Assembly (NCBI GenBank): GCA_034620365.1
Contig: JAQGEQ010000192.1
Span: 2,909,001-2,973,000, forward strand
Source of the DNA: Pegea sp. RAD2-039
Taxonomy: Eukaryota > Chordata > Thaliacea > Salpida > Salpidae
Reading direction: 5' to 3'
DNA length: 64,000 nucleotides
Part shown: piece by piece, positions 43,770 through 56,677 of the stretch
How positions within the stretch are numbered: position 1 is the first letter of the stretch
Layout: each line of letters starts with the position of its first letter
Program-made: the position numbers and the translations under genes
Notes under the pieces: model-generated
Seen by the model: only the letters and a program-made list of their open reading frames with translations
Databases searched by the model: none
Told to the model about the DNA's origin: nothing

Positions 43770-46700
43770 ATGGACTCCACTAAAAATCAACAGAACAGTA
43801 ACAACGCTTCTAGTACAGTTAACGATAGCTTTAATTGTTCACCATTACGTTGTGGGTCGCCTATACGGTGGTCAAGTGCTACGAGACAAGCTAGGTGGGC
43901 TGTATCTAGGCATGAGGACAGTGCAAAAAGTAGTACTGGACATCAAGTAGTTTTACAAAATAATTTAAACAACAGCAGTACTGTAGTTGCAGTGAATTCA
44001 AGTTTTGCTTCATCGTGTGATTCGGGCGATCATCTTCTAGTCGCTTCAAGAGCAACATCACCGTTTGATACACGCATAAGCTCATCAATATTTCGAGAAC
44101 CTCAAACCCAAGCATTTAGAAGCTCAAAGATCAGAAGAAGAGAAATGGGAAGAGAAGAATTGCAGGCAGAAGAAGCTTCTAGTTCAATTGTCACTTCTCA
44201 AAATCCTGAAATTAGTGAAAGATTAACTTTACCACATACAATAGCTGAATCACCAGAACTCAGTAATCCCTGGGTACCAATAAGAGCCTCACATTCCCAA
44301 AAATCTGATGAATCAGCTGAAATGTCAAACAACGAACTCTCAAATGAAGACCCACCCCCTTCATGTACTTCATCAAGTAGTAAAGAACAAGAAACAAATC
44401 AAAATATCTCTTCACCAAGAGTAGAAGAAAGTCCTTCTAGAACTACTCCAATAACTGAAGAAGCAGATCCATCGACTTCAAGAAACCAAGATCAGATTCA
44501 AGCACAACAATCAAGTCAAGAAGATCGAAACGATATGGAAATGTTGACTCGTCCAAGCTGGTGTGATGCTGGTTTCACATTGAAACGAGTTTTAGAGGTT
44601 AGTTTCATGTTTATTCGTTGATAATTGTAATTTTATCATTTTATCAATAAGATTAATTGTAAAAGATATAAGAAGTTAGTTGTTATCCAACCAATTTTCA
44701 AACTAAACTTTAGGGGCTTGCCACTAAAAGAAGAGATTATTTCTGAGGCTGAAGATAAGTTGCCCGATGTAAGGTTCCTAACGTAATAGGTGGGCTTTTA
44801 TTCCTTCCATCATCAACGTCTTAAACTACCAGTGATTCATAGATATTTCTGCATTGAGTATTCACGTGAATTGTACAATGTATCGGAATTGAATCCTGGG
44901 TGGGCGTTTGTTATTAGACCAATAATTTCGGGAAATAATGTCTAGACAAGCTTAGATCCATAATTCCTGTCCAGTTGTGGGGATCAAATTTACGACAAAA
45001 ATCAAATACTGATTAAAACTTTAAAGATTAAAAAAAGATTATCAGCTAGTCATAAGATGAAATACTCTTTACATTGTGGTATTTAAAAAATTCAAAACAA
45101 AGTTTATTGAAGCTTAAATACGAGAAGCTGTGACATAATTAATGATGATTGTGTGACAGAAAGGGTTGATACGCGCATGTTAAGTTCTATTAATGTGATC
45201 ACAATAAAAATTTTCCACTTGCTTTTTGTTGTCTCAGTAAGATTGAGATATCCTCTCATCAATATCGAAACTACAATGAAAATTGTAAAATGCTTCATTG
45301 ATTTCGTTTGGACAATTTTTTCTACTGTAATGCCCCCCAAAATGTTGGAAGCTTTTGGAAGAGTTCTTTTGTTCAGCGGTAAAATAACAGATTTTTCAAA
45401 TTATCTTTTTCGCAACTTGAAATTCGGCTTTAAAGGAAATTTTATTTTGTGGTTTCTGCTGTGTGTGGCGGATGTAACTTTGACTATGTCCCTAATTGTG
45501 ACTAAGATCTGTGGGTGGTCAAAATACCCCTTGGATAGTTTCCAATCCGAAAAGTTAAAAAAAAAACTCATAAACTGGTGAAAAAGATTTTCGTCACATA
45601 CGCGAGAGCAGGCGAAAAATTATTTTGAGTCGTAGTCATTAAAAACGAGTAACAGGTGGTTGAACAGGACATCTTGTCTTTAACATCCAAAGTAGTCAAT
45701 GCTTGAGGCGTTCGAGCCAAGAAGAGCCGGACCACCCAGTACACTATCAAAAACTCGCTTCGTATTCACTGAAGCGTAAAGAGTGAGCCCTAAACCTCGT
45801 TCCACTTCTACGATCTAGTGATTTCTGCTTCTCTGCTACAAGAGAATAGATTCTAAAGTAGTGAGTGAGGTAGATTGTCGATGACGTTGTTGACTTGCTT
45901 TGTGTGTGGCGAGCTCTAGTTGTTTTTGTTACACATTATTTAAGCAGAAATTTCACGTGTTCGTTTGAGGTGATTGCAATTTGGGTGGTATATCTTATTT
46001 TCACTGCATTTCATGTTACTTCTAATGCTGTCTATTGTATCTGAGTTTATATTGGAAGCAACAGCTTGGTAAATAAATCATTAATCTTCACTATACTGAC
46101 TTATGGCAGCAGTTTTCTAGGTTTTTTCTTACAGTTTGGTAAACATCAAAAAAATTTAAGAGTTTTTGAGAATAGAAATAAAACCCTTGCGATAAGTATG
46201 GGTAAACCTTATTTACAAAAACAGGTTTTAATAGTATTTCACAATTAATAACAAAATAGTAATGAATTAACCAAGTGTTGTCATGAAACATTTATTTTAA
46301 ACAAATAGTTTACTAATAAACATGTGTAAGTATTTACTCAAATCAAATTTGGTAGCTTGTGAAGTTGTTTTGACTATTTACTCTAAATTAATGAAATTTA
46401 ATAAACTGTTTTTATATCAATTATATTAAGATTAATATGAAATTGAAGTTGACTACTATTTCCAGGGCAAAGCTGCTGGAAATGTGTATGCACTACAAAT
46501 CAGAGCTCATATGCACTCGTGGTTATTTCGATTAGGTCTATTCGTTCATAAGCAAGCTGTAGTCATTGCATTCCTTGCTTTTCTGATATTAGGAGCTTGC
46601 TCTGTGGGATTAAGAAGAGCAAGCATGGAAGTAGATATTGAAAAATTATGGGTTGAAAGTAAGTAATTGATTAATTTTAAGTAATTAATATTTTAATTAA

Positions 46701-49700
46701 TTCATGTCAAGGCGGAGGAACCTTAGAAAAAGAACTAGAATACTCAGAAAAGATAACAAATATGAATCGGATGAATGGAGGAGTAGATGATGGCAAATAT
46801 ACATTTCAAATTCTTATTCATACGAGTGAAGAAGACATACAAACCATTGACTCATTGAAACTTCATGCAAAGGCAGCTATTGAAGCAGCTAATACAAAAG
46901 TTTCTATGTACAATCAGTAAGTATTTGGTGTTTATATTTGCTTGCAAATATTTAACAAACACTTCATGCACTTAATCAAAGATGAACTCAAAGCTTAAAT
47001 AACTTCAAATTTTTGCTTCACTATGAAGAGTTGTTAGTATAAATATCTCAAGTAAACTCTGCTACGGTTCATTAGAAATTATTTCTTTTAGATAAACTGT
47101 GCACATAGCCATTCTTTAACAACAAAAGAATATATATACCATCAGTAAAGATCTCCTATTATTTAACGACTCAAGCCAGATAAGGAGCTAGATTTTAAAT
47201 ATCAAGTTATTGTAGTTTGAGCAGTCGACGATATATACAAATAGCAAATGAATTAGCTCTATTTTCAACTCTTAAATGTTTTATTAACAGACAACTAAAC
47301 AATAAGTTTAAATCTTGAAAAATAGTAAGGACCATTCCTTGTTGAACTTCAATATCAGAATAAGTTAGTTGAAGTTAAAAGAAATGATTTCTTAAACCTT
47401 AACTTTTCAACAATCCAATTTGACAAAAGTTTGTTTTTAAAGTAAAAGAAATTCAATTAAGCTTAAAAATGGTAAAGGTGTTACATAAAACCTATAAATT
47501 ACTTCTTTCTAGAACTTGGTCATTCGAAGAGTTGTGCTTTAAACCTCCATTTACTCCAACAGAAACTTCAAATAAAATGATAAACAGTTTTATATCTGAT
47601 GTAAGTTCAACAATTTTGATATTTTTATTAATTTTTATTTTTTTGAAATTATTTGGAATTTGATAAACTTACAAACTAATCTTATAATCAGACTATGGAT
47701 GATGTTGTTCCTTGCTTTATAATTTCTCCACTTGATTGTTTTTGGGAGGGATCGAAGCTTCTAGGACCCTCAACACCAATCACGTAAGTTATTTTCATGA
47801 TATTTTATTCGTGCTTTGAAAAAAACTAAATTTCACAGAATTCCATCAATTGCATCATCAAAAACTTGGAAGAATTTAAACCCTTTAGAAATTCTTGACA
47901 ATTTTCCTGCAATTTCTGGAAGCTCACGTCTTATAGAAAAGTACAAAAATATATTCCAAAAGGTAAACCAATCTAAAATTGAAAAACTTTGAATTTCCTC
48001 CAATATTGATTTTCAAAACAGGCAGGAATCACAGATGGTTATCAGACTCGATATTGTCTTGATCCATACGATCCAGAATGTCCTAAAACAGCTCCTAATT
48101 ACGCTAGCAAAGAGGTAAGATTATCTCTTGCGTTTTACGATTGTATAAATGAAATTATCCATATGTTTTCAAGAATCCACCAGTTAAGAGTTTGTTGGCT
48201 GAAGGATGCAAAGGATTTGCTACAGAATTGATGGAATGGCCAAAAGATTTGATTGTTAGTTCAGCATTCAAAGAAAATGGTGATAAAACTCCAAAGTAAT
48301 TTTAGAATTATTTTTGTTTTGTAAAATCTGGAAAAACATTAAAAATAAAATTGCATAAAATTTAAAAGTAAATAAATTAAAAGTTTTAAAATTATTCTTG
48401 ATCTAGAAGTCGAGCTTTACAAACTTTATTTCACCTGATGAGCGCTGAAAACGTTTACAACTTCTATAAAGACACACTTAAAGCTGGAAATGGTTGGAGC
48501 ATTGAACGAGCTAAAAGCCTTCTTCAAGCTTGGCAAAGAAGATTCATTGAGGTTCAAACTCTTACTACATCTCTTAGTTAGCTGATTTTGACAATATTAT
48601 TTCTATCACAGAAAATATACGACTCTGACACTACTGCTTCTCAGCTTGAAAACTCAACAGCTAAAGATGATAAACTATTTGCGTTCAATGAAGCAACTGT
48701 TGTTGATATTATATCTGAATTCTCCACCATTAGCCCGTATCGTATTCTTGGTGGTTATTTTTTAATGGTAAGTAGCTTTTATTTACCTTTTAATAACTCT
48801 TTGAATCTACAATGCCTAATCAGAATTACAATATATTCGATATGTTGGATGCAAAACATAAAAGAACATTAACAATTTTAACAAGAAGTTCTATTTGGAA
48901 GTTTAATTTTGTACTAAAAAGTCTTTATTTGTTTATTTTATAGTATGAAATGAAACAATTGTCCTTTAATATTAATTTTATAATTTGCAGCAATTTTTAT
49001 TCAACAATCTGTGTTTCAGTTTCTAATTTAAAACTGTAAAGTTTGAGTATGAATTTCATAAATATGAAATTTTTCAAACATTTTCCAGTTTGGTTTGAAT
49101 AGTGGCTACCAGCATGTAGACAAAAACTCTAGAGCTCTTCTCCTAAATAGTTGCCACAGTTTGTAAATCGTGATGTGATTGAACTGAGATATCGAAGAAA
49201 ACTTGGCTACTTTGTCTGTTGATTATAGATCAAATCATAACAAATATAATGTTACAAGTTACTTTATTTTCACATTTAATCAACAAGCAACTTCACAAAA
49301 TCCTCTGTTACATGTTATTTGACCATTCCATACTAGTTAAGATCTACCATAGTAACTCAGTGTTCAAGTACCTTACACAGAATGTTCATTCTCATTATAA
49401 CATCACTTTTTGCCGTAGGCTATCTTGTCTTTCTTCTTTTTTCTTGTACTCTGAATGGCGATACAAATAATTTTTATCTTGTCTTTTCTGTGAGGGTATG
49501 AATCGTTTGAACATTTTAAAACCATGAATGATATAAAAAGGATGTGAATAGTGGTAGCTGAATGGTGTTTATTATCATCGTTCTACTTATCTTTGTCTTT
49601 ATCAATGAGCTCTAACAACAGAAGAATACAACTCATTAGCTTCTTCACTTCGACTCGTAAACTTCCATCCTCTGCCTTTTTTCCAATCTTAGACTTTTAA

Positions 49701-52700
49701 TTTGTAGGAATCTTTCTCAAACCAGCAAAACTTTAACGACAATAGCTATACAACAGATGATATGAGTTTGCAGAAAATTCAAAATTAACTCTAAACCGGA
49801 ACATATTGAAGCAGAAAAAATTGAAACTCAATTTATTTTCTATCACTGCATTCATAAGTTTTCTACCCAGTAATTTATTCTGTTCGTAATTTCAAATTCG
49901 TTACGCCTGTTGTTTGTTTATTCTAGTTAGCCTATGCATACCTCACATTAAGGAAGTCTGTTGCTTCAAAATCTCAAGGAGGCGTAGCAATGGCAGGAGT
50001 TGTTCTTATTGCCATATCAGTAGCTGGCGGCCTTGGCTTCAGTTGTTTAATCGGAATTAAATTTAATGCGGCTTCTGCACAAGTCAGTTTATTAAATTTT
50101 ACATTTTTAGAAAAACATGGTTTGCGGTAAATCAGTAGTAACCATTTTTCTTTTGAAGGTCTTACCGTTCCTTTTACTTGGTCTTGGTGTAGATGATATG
50201 TTTTTGTTAGCTTGCAATTTTGCAGAAATATCTCTTCTTACATACATACCAATAGAGGTAAACTCTTTGTTTACTAATCAGAAAAACAAATTAGATAAAT
50301 TTCAATAAGCTTTTAATAAGTTGTCATATCTACATAAAAACATAAAAACTAAATACTACCTTAATTCATTATTTATATGTCCTAAAGATAAATACTATAC
50401 AACAAAATGTTTCATCTGTTTACTAATGATACTCTAGGAAAGAACTGCTGAATGTCTAAAAAGAGTTGGTGTTAGTGTTCTTTTAACTTCAATTGCAATT
50501 CTTTCGGGTTTTCTTTGTTCTCTTATTATACCGATGCCAGCATTACGAGCATTCAGTATTCAGGTAAATTGATTTATTCGTGTCTTCAAAATCAAAAACT
50601 TTGATAGTTATCACTGATATACAGATAGATGAAAAACTTTACCGCCTCAACTAATTTAACTAAGCCTTTTATATGGATTATATATAAATTGTTTAATGAA
50701 CTTACTAGGATTTTCGTTTATAAGCATTTTTTAGCATTAATAAATATATAGTAAGAAACTACAAAAGCTCAAGGCTTTGGCATTAAAACCTAATTTTCTC
50801 TCTTAAAATTACCCAACAAAACCTATTTTCAGGCAGCTATTGTAACTGCGTTTAACATGGTGACCGTATTGGTTAGTTTTCCCGCCTTATTGTCGATGGA
50901 CTTGCAGAGGCGACATGAAAATAGGGTCGATATGTTTTGCTGTTTAAAAAGGTAAATAATTTTTTTGATAATATTTAAAAAGTAGCTTGAAAAATATTCT
51001 TGGTAAAACCTTAAAAAATATTTGTTAAGATATGTTTTTCATGTTTTAAGCTTATTTACAGTTCGGCTGATAACGCAGTAATTGATCTAAGCTACAAGAA
51101 TATGCGGAGATCAGAACCAATTCCGATTTGTTATTACAATGGGAGAGATGACCAAGTAGTATTGGTAAGCACATTTCTAATAATTAGCCAACTTTAATTG
51201 AACTTTCTCCTGACAGCAAGCAACATATAACAACAACTCATACAATAATTATCTTGGCGCTCCAATTGTACTTGATCAAATGCACGCTCCTCGGACCCCA
51301 CCTCCTGAATATACGGAAGAAAATCACCCTCCAAATGTTACCTCACCTCCAAGGGCAACAGTTGCCTTTGAAGATAATCTTCCGACGAATGAGGTCAGAT
51401 CAATTTCATTGTTTTTCTTCCAACTCATCAACTCAATCATGCAGAACAATCCAGTTGTCAACTCGCCAGTCGGGGTCGTCACACCAGCTGGCCAAACTCC
51501 TTTTGAAAGTGTTCGAAGCTCTACGAGAAGTTTAGTGCCTCAAAGAGGTGGCTTGTGCTCTGTGATAAGAAGACGATATAGTGATATAAAACGGCAGTGG
51601 ACAAGTTGTGTTGCTTCAATACCAGAGCTCTCGGTTGGAAGATTAGTAGAAAGATATTATGGTCCGTTTCTCCTTAGAAAAGAGATTCAGGTACAAACGA
51701 CTTTTATCAGCTGATTTCTTTTGATTAGCTCCAGTTTTATTTTTAATCTAAACATATAAAATTTGATTAGATATTTATTGCAAAATTTTTACCTTTTTAA
51801 TTTATAATAACATCATTATAGTATTTGTGATTTAGAAAACAGATTTTTTGACCAAATTTTGGCTCATTTAACTGTAATCTCGACTAATTGGTGATGATAA
51901 GTACAATTTTTTCTCCTTAGGTAATGGTCTTGTGTGCTGCGTTCGGTTCAGCTGGTTATGCTGTTTATGAATGCACTCATATAAGAGATGGATTAGATCT
52001 TGTTGATGTAATACCTCGTGAAACTCGCCAACATTCTGCTGTTGAGGTTCAACAAAGATATTTTTCATTTTATCCCATGTTCATCGTAACTAAAGGTAAA
52101 ATTTGACTTCTTATGTTTATTTAGAGCTGTATTTAAAACTGTCAATTTGAAATTAAACATCGAAAGATAATTGAAGAACTTGTTTAAGGTTGCTGAAATA
52201 ATAAATGATAAATGTATTCAAAAATAATTTATTGATGATTTTAAGCAAAAATGTAAAAAAAAAGTCCTCCTTGAATAGAGAATCTTTTATTGCGTCTGCT
52301 GTGAATTAAGTTTTTAGTTAATGCTTTATTTTGATAGAAATTATTCAAAGTCAATCGACTCTGCAATTGATGATTAAATTTCAATAATTTTTTAACGAAA
52401 TGTTTTTAATGAAAATAAAAAGCTTATTTAGCAGTCTTGAAAACTATAAGACTCGTAATTGGCGGTTTAACGAGAAAAGTTGTTTTTTACAAGTCAAATT
52501 AAAATGTTAACATTATTTAACATTGTTTACGTTCAATACTTTTAATTGTTTGAATAAATTTAAATGACTTCACTACAAGCTTAAAACATCAAAATTCTTT
52601 TAATCTTACCAAACTTGAAATAACCTTTCATCTTTTATAAATCCTAGCATTTTATAATAAAATCTGCCTTAAAATAATTTTTTTGATTGTTACAAATTAT

Positions 52701-55700
52701 TCATTATTTCAAGTTGGTATCTTCTTCTTTAGATTTTGACTACGCCAATCAACAAGACACACTACTAAGCCTACACAAAGAAATTAGCTCCATAAAATAT
52801 GTGATTAAGCAAACAGATGGTACTCCACAACAATTCTGGTATCATTATTTTCGAAAGTGGTTACTAAGTGAGTAAGACTTTTGAATAATCTACGCTGCAG
52901 TCGATTTATTAGTTTGGAATGCAAAAGATTTATTACAAGCTTTGAGTTTAATTCTTTATACACAAATGTAAAATTGTTTTAATAAAACTTTTTGTGACAC
53001 CTTAGCTTAATCTGAAAGTTATAAATCTTAAATAAGTCACAAAAATGTTCTGATTGTCTTTTAAACCGCAATAATCTTTTCGATGTAACAAAGTTTTGGA
53101 ATTTTTTGTTTTCAACTTTTTTGTTTTATTTGATAATTTTGGTTCTTCAAATTTCTGAAATTGAGAATAAATCAACAAAAGTGCAGCTGGCTGCTACATT
53201 CGTTTGTGTGAACATAGAAATTCTTTGAATTATAAAAATATCACACAAAGAATTTCAAGCTGTAAAACCATTAAAAAAATCGTCTGTTAAAAAAAATGAT
53301 TTGATTATTCGAACTTAACTTGTTTAGTAAGCTGAGTTACAATCGAAATCTTTTAATGAAATATTTACATTTTAACTGACATTCAAACGAGTTTTACAAT
53401 AACTTTATACTTTTTAGATCTTCAAGAAAAGTTTGATACAGATTGGAAGAAAGGGTATGTTGATAGTGCAACATGGACACCTCAAGCACAAGATGATTCA
53501 GTCTTAGCTTGGAAATTATTAATACAAACTGGAAGCGTACAAAAGTCGGTGGATAAGACAAGAATAGGATGTTTAGATACGACAAAGCCATGTGAAAAGG
53601 TAAGCCATTATCAAGATCTGATATAATCGTAGTTAATCAGATTTTTTGCATCTAACTCTATAAAATTGAAATGTTGAATTTTCAGATTGATAAAGTCCGT
53701 TTAGTAGATGCTAATGGACTTATACCTGTCGATGCTTTTTATAATTATCTAACTGCTTGGTTCAATGCTGATCCTTTAGCAATAGCTGCATCACAAGCAA
53801 GCTTTACACCGGTTCCTCCTGTATGGAATACCGAAAGAGATTTAAATCTGATTATTCCAAGAGCCCCAGATCTTATCTACACTCAAATGCCATTTTTTCT
53901 AAATGGTCAGTAACGTTTGTCTTTACATTTTTATAATGAAACGGTTACCTCATAAAACAAAAGTAAACATATCCTGTTAAATATTGACTCTTGTGATTTC
54001 CAATAAAGGAAATAATTTAGGATATTAGATAAAAGTTAATCACTAGAGTATTGAGAGCAAACATTATAGGACTGATTCTGACTCATTTTAAGTCTCCAAG
54101 GATTGAGTTTAAAAATTTTGGTTCATTTTTACTCTTAAAAGTACCAAATTTCATATTAACTAATCGTCTTATAATATTAATCAAGTAATAATTAAAGTTA
54201 CTCTTTTGGTCAAAGCAACTTGTTCTAACAGATCAAATGCTATTTTTGATATTTTTATAACCATGTTAGTTCTAACTCATCCAAAAGATGTTTTTTTATT
54301 TGATGAAATACTTAATAGCACAAATATTTGCTGCCAAATTTGTAAAAAGTACTACATAATGATAAAAATCAAATTAATAACCAACTTTTCTATTTGCTGA
54401 TTTACTCAAGCATTAATAGAAGCAACTATTAAAATAGAGATTAAAACTTATCAATCTTTTTCAGTTTATACAACAGCCAAGGTAATAATTCATTATTTGA
54501 TTAACGATTTCAACTTATTTTACAGGGCTCAGAGAAAATGAAGACTTTGTTCATGTCATTAAAGAAGTCCGGGCAGTTTGTGAATCAAAAACAAACCCTC
54601 CTCAATTCTCAGCTTACCCAACTGGCTATCCATTTCTTTTTTGGCAGCAGTATATTGATCTTCGTTTTTGGTTATTTATTTCTATCGGTTGTTTTCTGAC
54701 AACCATCACGCTTGTACTTTCTATCATTCTTATGAACCCCCGGATAGCTTTGCTAGTGGTGAGTCTCAAACTTTCTACTTCTACTTCAATCAATTTTTAC
54801 AACTTTTATTTGTAGACTTTTGTCTTGGCGGTGATTCTTACTGAACTTCTTGCTTACATGGGAGCTACTGGAGTGAAATTAAGTGCAATGCCGGCAGTGA
54901 TACTTGTTGCAGCTCTTGGAATTGGATTGGAGTTTATCGTTCATTTCACACTTGCGTTTATCACTATATGTGGCGACAAGTAAGATAATTTAAAATTTCA
55001 AAAATGTTAAACTTGAATCATTTGTAAAACTAATTCAATCATATTTAAATATTCTTATAAATACTAATCTTACATTGAGATAATCTTTTTATGACAGTTT
55101 TACAGAACCACAATAAATCGGTTTATTATCGAGACTTTAAATTTGTCTGATTATTGTTTGAGTGTTTTGACGGCGAAACTAACAAACAACATACTTTAAA
55201 TTCCTTTTCTATGATGTACTTGTGTATGAATTAGTTTTTTAGTTCTATAACAGTTGAATCAAATCGAATTTTTGCAGGAGGTATCGAATCATACACAGCT
55301 TGAGTCAAACAACGGCTCCTGTGGTAGACGGGGCAGTTTCAACTTTGTTAGGAGTAATTATGTTAGCAGGAGCTGAATTTGATTTTATCGTCAAGTTAGT
55401 CTATTTGTTTTAATTTACGATTTAAGACTTAACATCTAACTTTACAGATACTTCTTTCAAGTTCTTGTTGTCCTAATAGTCTTGGGAATTTTAAACGGAC
55501 TGGTTTTCCTACCAGTTTTACTCTACCGAATTGGACCAGACTCTGAAGTTCAACCGAAACAAGAAAACGCAAATCGTTTGTCGACACCAACACCTCCACC
55601 TACATTACGGAGTGGAAGTCAAAACAACAACAATTCAGCAGATTACAACTCGCCTAGGTACGGAAATGACGTCACATTACTACGTGACCACATATAATAC

Positions 55701-56677
55701 TTTTTCTACTTTTAGGCATCTAACTCAAAGACAAACTACCTTTAATACTGGTCCTTACCATCAAACTAGACAAGAACGAAGGCAAGCAGCAAATGATTTT
55801 CATCTCAGACCTTCTGGACCATCAGGAATTGGAGAAGTTTTTGATTACGTTAGACATGATCCCACAAGAGGGGCTTGGGTTAGGGGACAAGGTCACGAAG
55901 ATAGTCAAGTTTGGCGTCATCATCCTAATGCGATGTTGCCATCGTTACCGGGTGCAAATGGTATGTATATATACCCTGATTTAATGGTTTATGGAAGAAG
56001 ACCTGGTAACTCACAAATGGACTATATACGACCTCCAACGATTCGACAAAACATCCGGGAAGTTTGGGTAAGTTTCACGAGACTCTTATCATCTTAAAGA
56101 CCTTTATTATAAGCTTCATTTTTTATCTTAGCAAAACGAACAAACTTACCGGCACCACATCAACAGAAGCTTCGCGCCTTCTACATTCGATCGCCCTCAA
56201 TGGTTTCCGGATTTTAATTTAAGATTTCATCAAAATCATCCTACAAATACTCCTGTGCTACCTCAGACAATAAATCAGTTTCATGAAGGGGTAAGTTTGA
56301 ACTCAACAATTATCGTTGCTATACTATTGCTAAGTAACCGTTGCTAAATAACTAAGTGAAATCGATTATGAAATGTTAGTTGTTATCTCTTTATCAATTA
56401 GTAGAATCACTTAAAAAGCTCATTAGCTTTCTACGATAAATTAGTTTACACTTTATTCCTTTTATAGGTACCTGTAAGAAACGGTTTACCTCCTTATGAG
56501 TACATCAACCCTTTTCAAATAAGCTCAGATACTCAAACACATCAAACAACTAACAATGAACCTGAAAACTCAATTCAATCAGCAGATGAACAACCAAACA
56601 ATCAAAGCACCTCAATTGTATCGCGTCCAGCTAGATTTGATATCTCAGCTCTTTCAGATATTTCGGCGATGAGGTGA
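43770..56677 (+). CDS. ptc: Patched, Hedgehog receptor, 28 exons, about 1742 aa
   Basis: Twelve-pass RND-family membrane protein that binds Hedgehog and represses Smoothened, probably by moving sterols. Exons: 43770-44597, 46466-46658, 46712-46916, 47513-47600, 47692-47783, 47839-47962, 48022-48114, 48174-48295, 48407-48551, 48612-48767, 49927-50082, 50159-50257, 50438-50563, 50833-50951, 51062-51164, 51217-51393, 51445-51690, 51921-52095, 52733-52867, 53418-53599, 53686-53905, 54526-54758, 54816-54979, 55278-55394, 55448-55657, 55716-56067, 56132-56290, 56468-56677; phases join. TM1 is about residues 307-326. The sterol-sensing domain is about 665-830 with GVDD at 744-747. TM10 has GIGLE (1374-1378). 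The middle loop has PPEY (912-915), a PPxY ubiquitin-ligase motif as in vertebrate Patched. Signatures include [19 protein letters not shown] and [14 protein letters not shown] lies in frame just before the start ATG. The 276-residue Ser/Asn-rich N terminus is unusually long. Named Patched rather than Patched-related or NPC1 on these signatures. Confidence 0.95.
45512..45520 (+). promoter_or_regulatory. Gli/Ci consensus site TGGGTGGTC in Patched intron 1
   Basis: Exact 9/9 match inside the 1868-nt first intron, in a block less AT-rich than the rest. A near match TGGGTGGGC lies at 44897-44905 and TGGGTGGTA at 45982-45990. Confidence 0.6.
45730..45738 (-). promoter_or_regulatory. Gli/Ci consensus site (reverse) in Patched intron 1
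   Basis: GACCACCCA, the exact reverse complement of TGGGTGGTC, 210 nt from the previous exact site. The pair suggests an intronic Hedgehog-response enhancer. Confidence 0.6.

Noticed and set aside
45153..45581. 142-codon ORF in Patched intron 1
   Set aside because: Begins at GTG, is hydrophobic without a recognisable domain, and overlaps the putative Gli enhancer; treated as chance or decayed sequence.
45640..45735. tRNA-like pattern (GTTCGAGCC) in Patched intron 1
   Set aside because: No consistent D, anticodon or acceptor stems could be paired with it.
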